Source of the DNA: Sipunculus nudus
Taxonomy: Eukaryota; Annelida; Sipuncula; Golfingiida; Sipunculidae
Reading direction: 5' to 3'
Length of the DNA stretch: 64,000 bases
Assembly: GCA_026874595.1 (NCBI GenBank)
Contig: CM049310.1
Coordinates: 65,674,056 to 65,738,055, forward strand
Position 1 is the stretch's first letter. Each line of letters begins with the position of its first letter. Below, one piece after another: positions 47,724 to 59,215 of this stretch. The notes beneath the pieces were generated by a model. That model did not search any database and had not been told where the DNA came from. It was given only the letters and a program-made list of their open reading frames with translations. The position numbers and the translations under genes are program-made.

Positions 47724-49703
47724 TCATTGTATCCCCAGACAAAGTTGGGATACTATGGTTTCACGAGGGTCCCGCCGCCGCCGCCACCGCAGAAAAACCT
47801 TGTGAGCAGGATAACTCAAAAAATATTTCACTGATCTTTTTCAAACTTTACATTTGTATAGATATAGGTAAGGGGACAAAGCCTATTTAAAATGGGGTCA
47901 TGACCTATGCTAGGAGAATGATCTTGACCTTGAATAGGTCCATTTTTGCTAAAAATCACACAAATATTTAAATATCTCAAGTAAGCTTGCATTACTGGTC
48001 AAAAAATCAAGGTGACCGAAGATCTTGGATAGCCTTGTGATATACCGGAAACTGGTGGCGCCACCTATTATCCTGTTCTTGTTTTTACGCCTTTTAATAC
48101 CCCCATAATTGCCACTTGACAGTACTGTAAGCATTAAAAGTAAAAAACTAATGGACAGATTTCTTTCTATTATGCACATGTAGAGAGATGGGTTATGGGA
48201 TGAGGTCTGTTAACATTTGGGTCATGACCTTTACCATGAGAGTGGCCTTGACCTTTAATGTGTCCATATTTGGTGAAAATCACACACCTCATGATATCTC
48301 CAGTGTTGATAGCCATATGGATTTCAAATAAAAAGGTAAAAAAAAGGTAAAGGATAGAGTTTTTATAGTCTGATATCACCGACGGTGTCAGTCTCATCCG
48401 ACTTTGTCAAATGTCAAATGTGACTTATGTATGGCCCACCACTAAAGTAAGAACCCTATAGGTTCTAGGGTCATGAGGTCAAAGGTCAAGGTCACTGGAC
48501 TTGCATCTTAAAAGATAATGTGGATGCATTTTAAGCCAAACTTTCATCCCAGGTCTTCCATCTTGAATATATAGCTCACTTGCCAATAGTGGATGATCCA
48601 TATCAATTTTGAGGTCACAAGGTCAAAGGTCAAGGCCACAGGAGCTATCTGTCAAAAAATTAGTTTCTGATTGATAATTCCTGCTTTTATTGATGTATTG
48701 ATTTCAAACTTGACTTATATATGTCCCATTGAAAAAGCAAGACTCCAATTGATTTTGGGGTCATGAGGTCAAAGGTCAAGGTTGCAGGACACATCTTTAA
48801 AAAGATCGTGGATGCATTTTCAGCCAAACATTTCAGCGCAGACCTTTCATCTTGCACATATAGTTCATCTGCCAATAGAGGAAGACCCCTATCAAATTTG
48901 AGGTCACAAGGTCAAAGGTGAAGGTCACAGGAGCCATCTGTCCAAAAATTAGTTTCTGGATGGTAATTCCTGGTTTTATTGATGTATGGATTTCAAACTT
49001 GACTTGTATATGACCCATTGGAAAAGCAAGACCCGAATTGATCTTGGGGTCATGAGGTCAAAGGTCAAGGTCACATGACACATCTTTAAAGGATTGTGGA
49101 CACATTTCCAGCCAAACAATTCATCTCAGATCTTTAATCTTGCACATATAGTTCACCTGCCAAGAGTGGAAGACCCCTATCAATTTTGAGGTTACAAGGT
49201 CAAAGGTGAAGGTCACAGGAGCCATCTGTCCAAAAATTAGTTCCTGAGATGATAATTCAAGCTTGGATTAATACATGGATTTCAAACCTGACTTATATAT
49301 GACCCATCAATAAATCTAGACCTCTATTGATTTATATATAAAAGTGGATGATCAATATCAATTTTGGGGTCACAAGGTCAAAGGTCAAGGCCACAGGAGC
49401 CATCTGTCAAAAAATAGTTTCTGGATGATAAGTCCTGCTTTTATTGATGTATAGATTTCAAACTTGACTAATATATGTCCCATTGAAAAAGCAAGACCCC
49501 AATTGATTTTGGGGTCATGAGGTCAAAGGTCAAGGTCACAGGACCAACATCTTCAAAAAGATTGTGGATTGATAGATGGAAGAAACAATAATTGCTTGCC
49601 AAGTGTCAGTATATGCTGCTAAAAATGGGGGCCTATTCTGATAGGGGGGGAACATACTATGTCTGGGGATACTCTGGCACCTGCGGTACCAAGAAATATC
49701 TAG
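47724..49703 (+). mobile_element. Family F: HINE-like element, complete (copy 2)
   Basis: It starts TCATTGTATCCCCAGACA and ends AATATCTAG. GTATCCCCAGACA (47729-47741) has a perfect inverted partner TGTCTGGGGATAC (49660-49672). The 3' hairpin TGGCACC-TGC-GGTACCA lies at 49675-49691. Tandem units of about 290 bp start with 'GGTCATGAGGTCAAAGGTCA' (48470, 48760, 49060, 49513). A GCC/CCG run lies at 47770-47790. S1 monomers flank both sides and the uninterrupted S1 equivalent is at about 41437-41460. It carries a SINE fragment. Confidence 0.85.
48331..48412 (-). mobile_element. 5'-truncated SINE tail
   Basis: Absent from family F copy 1 (near 15082), where 'GATTTCAAACATGACTTATG' is continuous. 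It matches the tail of the SINE at 60207: on the plus strand, AAAAAGGTAAA repeats, then 'TATAGTCTGATATCAC', 'GTCAGTCTCATCCGACTTTG'. TCAAAT-type repeats flank it, as a target duplication would. The tRNA-like head is missing. Confidence 0.75.
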
Positions 49704-52700
49704 TTCATTTATAGTGACAAAGAGTTACTGGAGTTATACATGCCTGAAGGGTTACGGTAACCCAAATATAGAATGTATTGATCATGAAAAAACATTAACT
49801 GCAGTATTTCATGCCTGAAGGGTTACGGTAACCTGTGTCCCAGATATAGCATATATTGAATGTGACAAACACTTACTGGGGAATTTCATGCCCGAAAGCT
49901 GAGGGTAACCTGTATCCCTGGTATATCATACATTAATACTGACAAACACTTGGAGAGTATTTCATGCCCAAAGGGTTAGTGTAACCTGTTTCCTGGATAC
50001 AACATATACTAACAGTAACAAACACTTACCTCAGTATTTCATGCCCGAAGGGTTAGGGTAACCTGTATTCCGGATATAGAATATATATTAATAGTTACAA
50101 ACACTTACTTGAATATTTCATGCCCGAAGGGTTAGGGAAACCCGTATTCCAGATATAGCATACATTAATACTGACAAACACTTGGAGGGTATTTCATGCC
50201 AAAAGGGTTAGGTTGACCCGTTTCCCGGATAGAGCATATAAGAACAGTGACAAATACTTATGGGAGTATTTCATGCCCAAAGGGTTAGGGAAACCTGTAT
50301 TCCGGATATAGCATACATAAATACTGACAAACACTGGAAGAGTATTTCATGCCCGAAGGGTTAGGGTAACCCGTTTCCTGGAGACAGCATATACTAACAG
50401 TAACAAACACTTACCTGAGTATTTCATGCCCGAAGGGTTAGGGTGACCCGTATCCCGGATATATCATACATTAATACTGACAAACACTTGGAGAGTATTT
50501 AATGCCCAAAGGGTTAGGGTAACCTGTTTCCTGGATACAATATGTACTAACAGTGACAAACACTTACTTGAGTATTTCATGCCCAAAGGGTTAGGGAAAC
50601 CCGTATCCCGGATATAGCATGCATTAATACTGACAAATACTTGAAGAGTATTTCATACCCAAAGAGTTAGGGTAACCCGTTTCCTGGATACAGCATATAT
50701 ACTAACAGTCACAAACACTTACTTGAGTATTTCTTGCCCGAAGGGTTAGGGTAACCCGTATTCTGGATATAGGATATATTAATAGTTACAAACACTTGCT
50801 GGAATATTTCATGCCCCGAAGGGTTAGGGTAACCCGTATCATGGATATATCATACATTAATACTGACAAACACTTGGAGAGTATTTAATGCCCGAAGGGT
50901 AAGGGTAACCCGTTTCCTGGATACAGCATATATACTAACAGTCACAAACACTTACTTGAGTATTTCTTGCCCGAAGGGTTAGGGTAACCCGTATTCCGGA
51001 TATATTAATAGTTACAAACACTTACTGGAATATTTCATGCCCCGAAGGGTTAGGGTAACCCGTATCATGGATATATCATACATTAATACTGACAAACACC
51101 TGGAGAGTATTTAATGCCCGAAGGGTAAGGGTAACGTTTCCTGGATACAGCATATATACTAACAGTCACAAACACTTACTTGAGTATTTCTTGCCCGAAG
51201 GGTTAGGGTAACCCGTATTCCGGATAAAGGATATATTAATAGTTACAAACACTTACTGGAATATTTCATGCCCCAAAGGGTTAGGGTAACCGGTATCATG
51301 GATATATCATACATTAATACTGACAAACACTTGGAGAGTATTTAATGCCTGAAGGGTAAGGGTAACCCGTTTCCTGGATACAGCATATACTAACAGTGAC
51401 AACCACTTTCTTGAGTATTTCATGCCTGAAGGGTTAGGGTAACCCGTATTCCAGATATAGGATATATTAAGAGTTACAAACACTTACTGGAATATTTCAT
51501 GCCCGAAGGGTTAGGGTAACCGTATCCCGGATATGGCATATACTACTAGTGACAAACACTTACTTGAGTATTTCATACCCGAAAGCTTAGGGTAACCCTT
51601 ATCCCAGATATACCATATATTACATGTGAGAAACACTTGCAGGAATATTTCATGCCCGAAGGGTTAGGGTAACCCGTATCATGGATATAGCATATATTGA
51701 TAGTGTCAAACACTTACTGGAGTATTTCATGCCCGAAGGATTAGGGTAACCCATAACCCCGATATCCCATATATTAGTAGTGACATACAGTTCCTAGAGT
51801 ATGTCATGCCTGAAGGGTTAGCCTAACCTGTATCCTGGTTATATCATATATTAATAGTGACAAACATTTACTGGAGTATTTCATGCCTGAAGTTTAGGGT
51901 AACCCGTTTTGGATAGAGCATATGAGAACAGTAACAAACATTTACTGGAGTATTACATGCCTGAAGGGTTAGGGTAACCCAGATATAGCATGTATTAATC
52001 ATCTAAAACACTAACAGCAGTATTTCATGCCAGAAGGGTTACGGTATCCTGTACAGCAAATATTACATGTGACAAACACTTAATGGGGTATTTTATGCCC
52101 GAATGCTGAGGGTAACCCGTATTCCAAGTATTACATACATTAATACCGACAAACACTTGGTGAGTATTTCATGCCGAAAGGGTTAGGGTGAACCGTATGC
52201 CAAATACTTGTATACCATATATTAAATGTGACAAATGGTTACTGGAGTATTTCATACCCGAAGGGTTAAGGAAATCCATATCCTGGATATAGGATATATT
52301 AATAGTTACAAACACTTACTGGAATATTTCATGCCTGAAGGGTTAGGGTAACCCGTATCCCGGATACAGCATAAATTGCTAGTGACAAACACTTACTGGA
52401 CCATTTCATGCCCGAGGGGTTAGGTTAACCCGTATCCCGGATATAGCATTTATTAATAGTGCAAAAAGATACTGGAGTATTTCATGCCCACAGCATTAGG
52501 GTAACCCATTTGTCGGATATAGCACATATTATTAGTGAAAGACGCCTCCTGGAATGTTTCAAGCCAGAAGAGTTAGGTTAATCCTTATCCCAGATATAGC
52601 ATATATTAATAGGGAGAATTGGTTACTCGAGTATTTCATGCCCGAAGGGTTAGGGTCACCCGTATCCCAAATATACCAGATATTAAATGTGAACAATGGT

Positions 52701-53115
52701 TACTGGAGTATTTCATGCTCCAAGGGTTAGGGTAACCTGTTTCCCGAATATAGGATATATTAACAGTTACAAACACATGCTATAATATCTCATGCAAAAA
52801 AGGTTAGCGTAACCCCTAACTTCGAACTAGCATATAGTAATAGTGACAAACACTACTAGTGACCAACACCCGGATATAGTACTCATTTATAGTGACAAAC
52901 AGTTACTGGAGTATTACATGCCTGAAGGGTTAAGGTTACCCAGAAATAGCATGTATTAATCGTGAAAAACACTAACTGCAGTATTTCATGCCAGAAGGGT
53001 TACGGTAACATGTGTCCTAGATTTAGCATACATTAATACCGACAAACACCTGGAGAGTATTTCATGCCCAAAGGGTTAGGGTAACCTGTATCCAGGATAC
53101 AGCATATACTGACAG
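49704..53115 (+). repeat. Satellite S1, right part
   Basis: The same 77-bp monomer, about 44 copies. 49704-51480 follows the variant order of 41446-43000, and 51480-53050 follows that of 45800-47200, including the GCAAAAAGATACTGG and CACAGCATTAGGG variants. The array is therefore built from a few longer blocks. It ends abruptly at CAGCATATACTGACAG|CAGGGG. Confidence 0.9.
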
Positions 53116-53655
53116 CAGGGGAGTTGGGTCCACGTTTGCTTGCTGATCAGTGTTGAGAGGTCGATTTGTCTAACCTTTCCGGACAGTTCTGGCATCATGG
53201 AAGCCGACGGCCCGGCTGTATGCTGTTTTATTTACATATATTTATAAATATATATATATATATAAATATATATATATATATTTATAAATATAATATATAC
53301 GCATATATTTATTTTTACATGTATACATATTTATACTTGACATCAAAGATTGATTTATCTTTAATGCCGACTCGCTCGTTATTCATATTTTGCACTGTTG
53401 CATACCCCTATATATATATATATATATATATATGCATATGTATCATATTTATATTTACATGTAAACTTAATTATACTTGACATCAAATGAGTATTTATCA
53501 TTGATACAGACGCTCGTTATTCATATTTTTGCACTGTTGCATATCTTTATTCCTATACGATCTTCTGTGCTGACATCTGCAGGGTTTTTTTGCTTCACCT
53601 GCGACCCCTGTCCGTCATTTCACCTATTCTTCGTGGTCTGTCGGGGGGGATTAAC
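53116..53655. repeat. Satellite S3, first units
   Basis: The units share 'CTCGTTATTCATATTTTTGC', 'ACTGTTGCATATCTTTATT', 'CACCTGCGACCCCTGTC' and, at their end, 'GTGTCTAACC..TGG', separated by AT-rich stretches (53230-53330, 53409-53432). At 53655 a unit stops in the word 'GGTCTGTCG' where Gypsy sequence starts; an intact equivalent is at about 58085-58260. Confidence 0.65.
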
Positions 53656-54720
53656 GTACAGTGGCCTAGATCATAGTCCCCACTGGAAAAAGCGGAACTC
53701 CTTTTATTGAACATTGCTGTTGCCTCTTCTGTCTGTTCTGGGTTTAGACCCCTGAGGGTCACTCCTAGCGGTAGCTGAATGGGCTCACCTGAGGGGGTAC
53801 TATGGACTTCCCTCTCCTCACTGCATGGGGGTTCATTACCAGAATCGTTTGAATCTAACAAACTATCATTACCTACAGAAGGACCAGGTAATTTCTCAGA
53901 TGGCGTGTAGATGTCCACTAACCCCACTCTATGGACTGTTATCTGCCACGCATTAGGGGGAGAAACTTCAGCTACAGCATAGTCTCTAATACAGACTTCT
54001 GTGCAATTGGCTACAATCATATGTGAGGCAAGCATAACAGGTTCCTCACTAAAGTTGCCTATGAACAAATGTAGTAGACCAGCACTATCGGTAACAGCCC
54101 TCTAGAACCTTAATTAGTTCGCCCAATTCAGGGACCACCTGGGGTTCAATGACTATGGACTGGTTGATCCGAACAGCACCGGACTGTTTGCAAACGATCA
54201 CTGAAATTTTGGCTGGAGGTAGAATTTGGATCTCTTTTGTAATGTAAATGTCAGATGGGCTGGGACTTGACTCTCTTGGACTAGGCAGTCCATCGACATG
54301 TTGAGTTTTGGTGGGGTGTGACAATAGGACCTGGAAAACGAGTTCCCAATCTCGAGAAACTGTTTTACCCGAATCTGTCAAAATTTTGGAAAGTCGTCTC
54401 AAGATATTACATCCCAGGATAACAGGGTGCTGTTGATGTCTTTCACAACCCTCAGCCCAAGTTAAATCTGGGCGTACCAAGAACCCACCTTGTAATGTGA
54501 CGCTTAAAACTGTCACAGGTGCCACCAGGTACCCTTCAATCGGCACCTCAAGGCCATTAGCACCTATGACCTTGATAAAAGTATCTATACTCAAAAGTGA
54601 CCCGAGTTTATCTTCTAAGTAATTATGATAAAAGGAGGCTGGCAACAGGGAGGTTTCCGCCCCTGTGTCTAGAACACAGCCTATTGGTGTATCGCAAATT
54701 CTAATTGTCGCAACTGGACT
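53656..54720 (-). pseudogene. Ty3/Gypsy pol: protease and linker, truncated before reverse transcriptase
   Basis: The retropepsin active site reads CVLDTGAETSLLPA (about 54690-54650), spanning the start of the frame 54645-54085. That frame continues VIGANGLEVPIEGYLVAPV and VILGCNILRRL, the usual second protease motif. A frame break near 54080 leads to 54068-53656, a linker ending SAFSSGDYDLGHCT, which normally lies just before the reverse transcriptase domain. There the element stops and S3 satellite follows, so reverse transcriptase, RNase H and integrase are missing. It would process Gag-Pol in an intact element; this copy cannot transpose on its own. Confidence 0.85.
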
Positions 54721-55780
54721 TCATCCGACCATACACGGATTACCTGATGGACACCCACCTGGGGATGGCACTACTCCACTAGCCCCTACTGTTGTGCCTT
54801 CTACAGCAGAGGCAACTAGTTTTCCGCCGACTCTGATCAGCTGAGATTGTCGAGGACTGCACCACACGCGATTGACTTGCCCTCTTTTTCGCATGTTTAG
54901 GACAATCCTTGATAAAATGACCTGTGTCCTTACAATAGTTACAGCGGAACTGAGCATTTCCAGTGTTTTGCACTGGGACGAGTTTACCAAGCTGCGCTTT
55001 TATGTTTCGTGTCCTCCACTAATTGCTTGACTACCGGATGTGACGTGATGGGGTCAGCTGTGGTATTACTTTCTACACGACTACTAGCGTACTCTGCCTC
55101 ACTGGCCATCACCCGACGCACACGTGCGCGCTGGAAAAGCCGCTCGTCCAAGAATTTTAGGGCGTGTTCACGCATTTCCGCAAAGGATCTACCTTCAAAG
55201 GTGACCTTGAGCTTGAGTAGCTCTAATTGGACCCTTGGGTCCCGAGCGCCACGCGCAAATTGTCCCTTAAGGTACTCTTCCTTTAACTCTTCTAGCGCGG
55301 GCTGGCGCTCTTCACCCGCCACCTTCACCATTCTATCGTACAGCCTTATAAGGCTTCTACTGAAATCACGCAGGGTTTCTCCCTCGCACTCTGTCAGATT
55401 GTTAAATTCCGTAGTCAGGGACTGAAGGGACTCTGGGGGTGCAAAATTTCTCCTTAAGGCCTTCACAATTTCATTAGGGTCCTTCCGCTGCGCGTCTGTT
55501 AGGCAAAGGATTTCTTTCTGGGCCTCACCCTTAAGGTGGTCTAGTATAGCTAGAGCCCGGGCTTCCCCCTCAAGATCTAACTGGCGGCAATAAACGTCGA
55601 CCTCTATTATATCCATTCTGATAGAGTCGGATCCCCTGGTCTACGAACAGACCCAAAGAATTTAGACAATTTTGCCGGCTGGGCCAGGGCTACCCTTTAA
55701 TTGCGAAACGCGTCAGCTACCGCATCAGCCATCGCCTGCGCAAATTCCCCTGCACCCGCCTGGCTGCTTGCTTGCGACAT
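54721..55780 (-). pseudogene. Ty3/Gypsy gag with zinc knuckle (frameshifted)
   Basis: The start is taken as ATG at 55780-55778 (MSQASSQAGAGEF). A stop at about 55698 and a frame shift at about 55615 break the N-terminal part, which holds KLSKFFGSVRRPGDPTLSEW. The long frame 55616-54984 (210 residues) carries the capsid-like segment VDVYCRQLDLEGEARALAIL, LKGEAQKEI, then ETLRDFSRSLIRLYDRM. A further frame gives one CCHC knuckle, CNYCKDTGHFIKDC (about 54945-54904). Gag forms the particle that packages element RNA. GC content is higher than in the flanking satellites, fitting a younger arrival. Protease follows directly. Confidence 0.87.
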
Positions 55781-56441
55781 GGTGGTATCAAATCAAATAA
55801 ACTTGTGTAAGCAAGAAAAGGTTGGGTCTGGTTAGTTAAGAAAGATACAGGTCACAAATCTCAATGACAATTGATATTCTGTTACAGCTGTCTGGGTATA
55901 ACTGTATCAATGTACAGACCGACAGACGGATGGCGGACAATGGCCTATCACTACAGCTCAGTTGGCTTCAAGTCAACTGAACTAGATTTAGCCTGATCAT
56001 ACACCACTAAATTCTAATGTAATTTAACAGCACTTACCCCTTCTTCCTCTCCTAACTGATGTAATCACCATAAAAACTGAGCACCTTCACACCTGTCAAT
56101 ATGACAGTGAATGATTTAACAACACAAATTTCACAAAATCCAGTCAAAGCTGAAAAACGGTCCTGAACAGGACTAAATAAATGTTCGAAACCAAATGTGC
56201 AGCTGAGTGGCAGTCGGAGTGACAGTCTATACAGGATGACGGCAGCAATATGAACCAGCGAGCTGTATCAACGACGTGGACAACAGGTGGTGTACAAACT
56301 CTGTCTGTTGACCATCCGTCCCGGAAGTCGTCCTCAACAAAGACGTACCCACCTAAGGGGCCCCAAAAATCCACAAGCAGATGTTGATCACAGTTCAACT
56401 TCAATGGAGAAATCAATCAGATTTCCTTTGCCATGTGCCGT
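55781..56441 (-). other. Gypsy 5' leader with a family A head inserted or captured
   Basis: This lies between the primer-binding site and gag. The plus strand 55905-55990 is an inverted family A head (GACAGACGGATGGCGGACAA, CAGCTCAGTTGGCTTCAAGTC). The rest has only short open frames of no recognised type. Confidence 0.5.
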
Positions 56442-56459
56442 ATCCCATCCTCGTCGCCA
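56442..56459 (-). promoter_or_regulatory. Primer-binding site complementary to tRNA-Ser
   Basis: The minus strand reads TGGCGACGAGGATGGGAT. Its complement, ATCCCATCCTCGTCGCCA, is the expected 3' end of animal tRNA-Ser(GCT) including CCA. It starts 3 bases after a TG..CA-type LTR edge (plus-strand TGTCGTAGG at 56463), as in Gypsy elements. Confidence 0.7.
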
Positions 56460-56462
56460 GAT

Positions 56463-57170
56463 TGTCGTAGGTAGGCTTAAGTGGAGAGTGGAGGCATTGG
56501 TGAGTTTGGGCCCTCAACACAAATATTCCTTCTACCATGGGGTTCTGTCAAATCATGATACTGCCCATATATTGTTGTACATATGGTTTATTTGAACATC
56601 ACAGATGGGTACAAAGGTGCTCAGAGTATTCGACCCCTACAAGATAAAATATAACAAAACTGACTACCTGTTCATGCATTAAACATTGTACAAGTGCTAT
56701 TATGAGCCAAAATATAAAACAGAAAATGACTATGAATACTTATGGCGGTTCCACTGCATAGATGTCATATATCAGAATAATGCAATAAAAAGTCATTCTA
56801 TGAGTAAACATTATATTTCTACCATCTCAAACAAACTGATGAAGGTCAAGGTCACTGGTCGTATACCCAAACAACTACATACAAAACCTGCTGACCGGCC
56901 GTTAAGCGCACAGAAATCCCAAACAAGTATCTGTCAGAGCAAGACTGCTAACATATGACATTTACCCATAACAGAGGCCATATCAGTTGGCCAAATGACC
57001 AAGAAGAACAGGAAGTTACAAAATACAAATGTTGAATTTTGTTACGTAGTTTTAAACCTCATATTAACTAATAATTAAGCCTAATAATTATGCGACAATA
57101 TTTAGGGTTAAGCATATAAAAACAACATTAAAAATGACATACCCGGTCCGTTCCGTGACCGTCTGTATCA
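56463..57170 (-). repeat. Probable 5' LTR of the Gypsy element (far edge uncertain)
   Basis: The near edge is fixed by the primer-binding site. A minus-strand AATAAA occurs near 56590, about 130 bases from the LTR end, as a polyadenylation signal in R would. The outer edge was not found; 57170 is a guess. Confidence 0.4.
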
Positions 57171-57489
57171 CCCCTGACGGGCCTTCCTCATATTTCACGG
57201 GCTTATCATTATATTAGATTGCCTGTTTCTTGTTCTTTTTTCCATCAACTGCGGGAAACGCAACATCCCAGCGAGTGGTGCAATCTTGGTGTCACGGCGA
57301 GCATGCTCCCTCCAGGAAACCTGTACCGCTGCCAGCACTGCGCATGCCCATAGCACAGATCCCCAGATGAGAACAGACCCGCGCGACACCTGGGCAATTC
57401 TCTAGACTGGCGCTTCCGCCTTTTCCCTTTTTTTTTTGTTCCCCGGGAACCACTGGGATCCCCGACATATACACACACACATACATGCC
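57171..57489. other. Spacer between LTR and S3; no gene seen
   Basis: Mixed sequence with a poly-pyrimidine run (57415-57438) and a CA run (57470-57482). The open frames here are unlike known proteins. Confidence 0.35.
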
Positions 57490-58395
57490 TGTTATTCATA
57501 TTTTTGCACTGCTGCATATCTTTATTGATACGTACTCCTGTGCCGACCTTCGGAGGGTCTTCATTTTTCACCTGCGACCCCTGTCGGCCATTCCACGTTA
57601 CCTTCCTGTCTATCGCAAGAGGTGCAATGTTTAAATGTCTAGGGCTGCTCCAGCTTTTATCCAACGGGATCAGTGTCGAGAAGTTGAAATGTCTAACCCT
57701 CTGGGTAAGTTCTCCGGTTATGAGAACCGACGGCCATACTGTGTGTTGTATCTCTAGACGTCACCCTTATATATATATATATATATATATATTTAAATAT
57801 ATATATATATATATATATAAATACATATATATATATCTATATATATCTATATATACATATATATATAAATATATATATATAGAAATAAATATACATGTAT
57901 ATATTTTAAAAATATGTATATAGAAATAAATATACATATATATATATGTATATATTTATTTTTACATGTATTCATATTTATACTTGACATCAAAGATTTA
58001 ATTATCTTTAATACCAACACGCTCATTATTCATATTTTGCACTGTTGCATATCTTTTTTCCTACGTTCTCCAGTGCTGATATTCACAGGGTTCTTCTTTG
58101 CCCACCTGCGACCCATGTCGGTTAATTCACGTAATATTTCTGGTCTGTCGCCAGAGGTCGCAGTGTCTAAATGTCTAGTGCTGCTCCAGTTTTCATCCCT
58201 CGCTATCAGTGTCGAGAAGTCCAAGTGTCTAACCCTCTGGGACAGTTACATGGTGCGGATTTGCAGAGTGCTCATAGATCTCAATCATGCGCCCTCCCGG
58301 GCACCCCCCAGTACTCGACGTCCCCAACACTCTGCAAATGCTTACAGGCATATATAAGGTTTTCCTTGGCTTTTTCGCCTGCTGCCGTGGCATTT
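57490..58395. repeat. Satellite S3, later units
   Basis: Two units (57490-57760 and about 57990-58260), each running TTATTCATATTTTTGCACTG, CACCTGCGACCC, 'AAATGTCTAG', 'CTGCTCCAG', 'CAGTGTCGAGAAGT', 'GTCTAACCCTCTGGG'. A long TA/TATAAATA tract (57768-57960) separates them. The end of S3 (58260-58395) holds the direct repeat of the block's left terminus. Confidence 0.7.
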
Positions 58396-58415
58396 TGGGG
58401 ACATGGAGTAGTTCC
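58396..58415 (-). repeat. Right terminal inverted repeat of the 26-kb block
   Basis: The plus strand reads TGGGGACATGGAGTAGTTCC; its complement matches the left end at 16 of 20 positions. It is followed directly by the 9-bp CCTGGATTC duplication and family A sequence. Confidence 0.65.
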
Positions 58416-59094
58416 CCTGGATTCTCAACAGTTTTGTTTGACTGAAACTGAATAAATACAAGACACTGAGTGTATACTTTATAATTGACACTCTAAATAC
58501 AAAAATTCACTAGTTCCATCATGAAAATGAATACAGACAAAAAGAAATGCAAGTGCAAATACTTTCAAAATGTATTCATGAATATATTTTATAAATTATT
58601 TAAAGAATCATTTATTTTCAATTATATTATAAAACATCTTTTCAGATGATACTGTTAATATTTTTTTAATTAAAATTACATTTGGCCCAATAATTGCAAT
58701 GAATTTTTAATAAAATGTTAAACTCTCATATCATTTGTGCTAGTGCTACTCTTGGCTATGGGCAACCTATAATTGTTGACTAACAGTAAACTCCTTTGTA
58801 AAAAGCATGCATGATAATTAACATTGCTTAACTTTGGACATTTGTTTTCCTGTTAGTGCTTTGGACATAATATCACAGCATGTACACCTAAGCATTTCAG
58901 CTGTTAAAATCTGAAATTTGAAACCAGTTTATCAAAAACTGTAGATTTCATACAAGTTTTCATGCAAGCACCATGTCTTGATTGTTTACATCAAGTCAGT
59001 GGTATGCTGTGTGCTAGCCACATATAGGCAGTGTTACATAACTCCTTCACTCTTGTCCTACTGCCTCTGTAGTGTATGGGTCAGGCTGGGTCAG

Positions 59095-59215
59095 GCAGAG
59101 AGCCCCTCTTTCTCTCTTCCTCTCTCTCTCACTCTTTCTCTCTCTCTTGCTTTCTCGCTCTCTTTCTCTCTTTCTCCCACCCCTATGCCTCCCTTCCTCC
59201 CTCCACCCCATTCTG
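59095..59215. repeat. CT-rich simple repeat
   Basis: A tract of CTCTCT/TTTCTC units. The minus-strand Arg/Glu-rich open frame over it is a by-product. Confidence 0.85.

Larger units (their letters stand above)
32208..58415. mobile_element. 26.2-kb satellite-rich insertion with TIRs and 9-bp duplication
   Basis: A family A repeat is broken here. Its left side ends CCTGAATTC (32199-32207) and its right side resumes CCTGGATTC (58416-58424), then CAACAG..TTTTGTTTG. The unbroken site at 24190-24215 reads TCTGGATTC once. The first 20 bases, GGGGTTACTCCAGGTCCCCA, pair in inverse with the last 20, whose reverse is GGAACTACTCCATGTCCCCA (16 of 20 identical, no gaps). The interior is three satellites, one hAT-like element, one family F element, half a Gypsy element and long (TA)n runs. 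No transposase was found, so how it moved is unknown. An end-joined fragment is the main alternative. Confidence 0.65.

Noticed and set aside
38004-53115. Regular short repeats as a CRISPR array
   Set aside because: Monomers are contiguous and degenerate, with no unique spacers, and the DNA is animal.
38004-53115. S1 as a true telomere
   Set aside because: Only 1.5 TTAGGG units per 77-bp monomer, with an inverse copy beside it, and other DNA on both sides.
57245-57664. 139-residue minus-strand frame
   Set aside because: No family resemblance; it spans a spacer and an S3 unit whose other copies do not keep the frame.
53166-58357. Tyr/Ile-rich frames over TA tracts
   Set aside because: Microsatellite translations.
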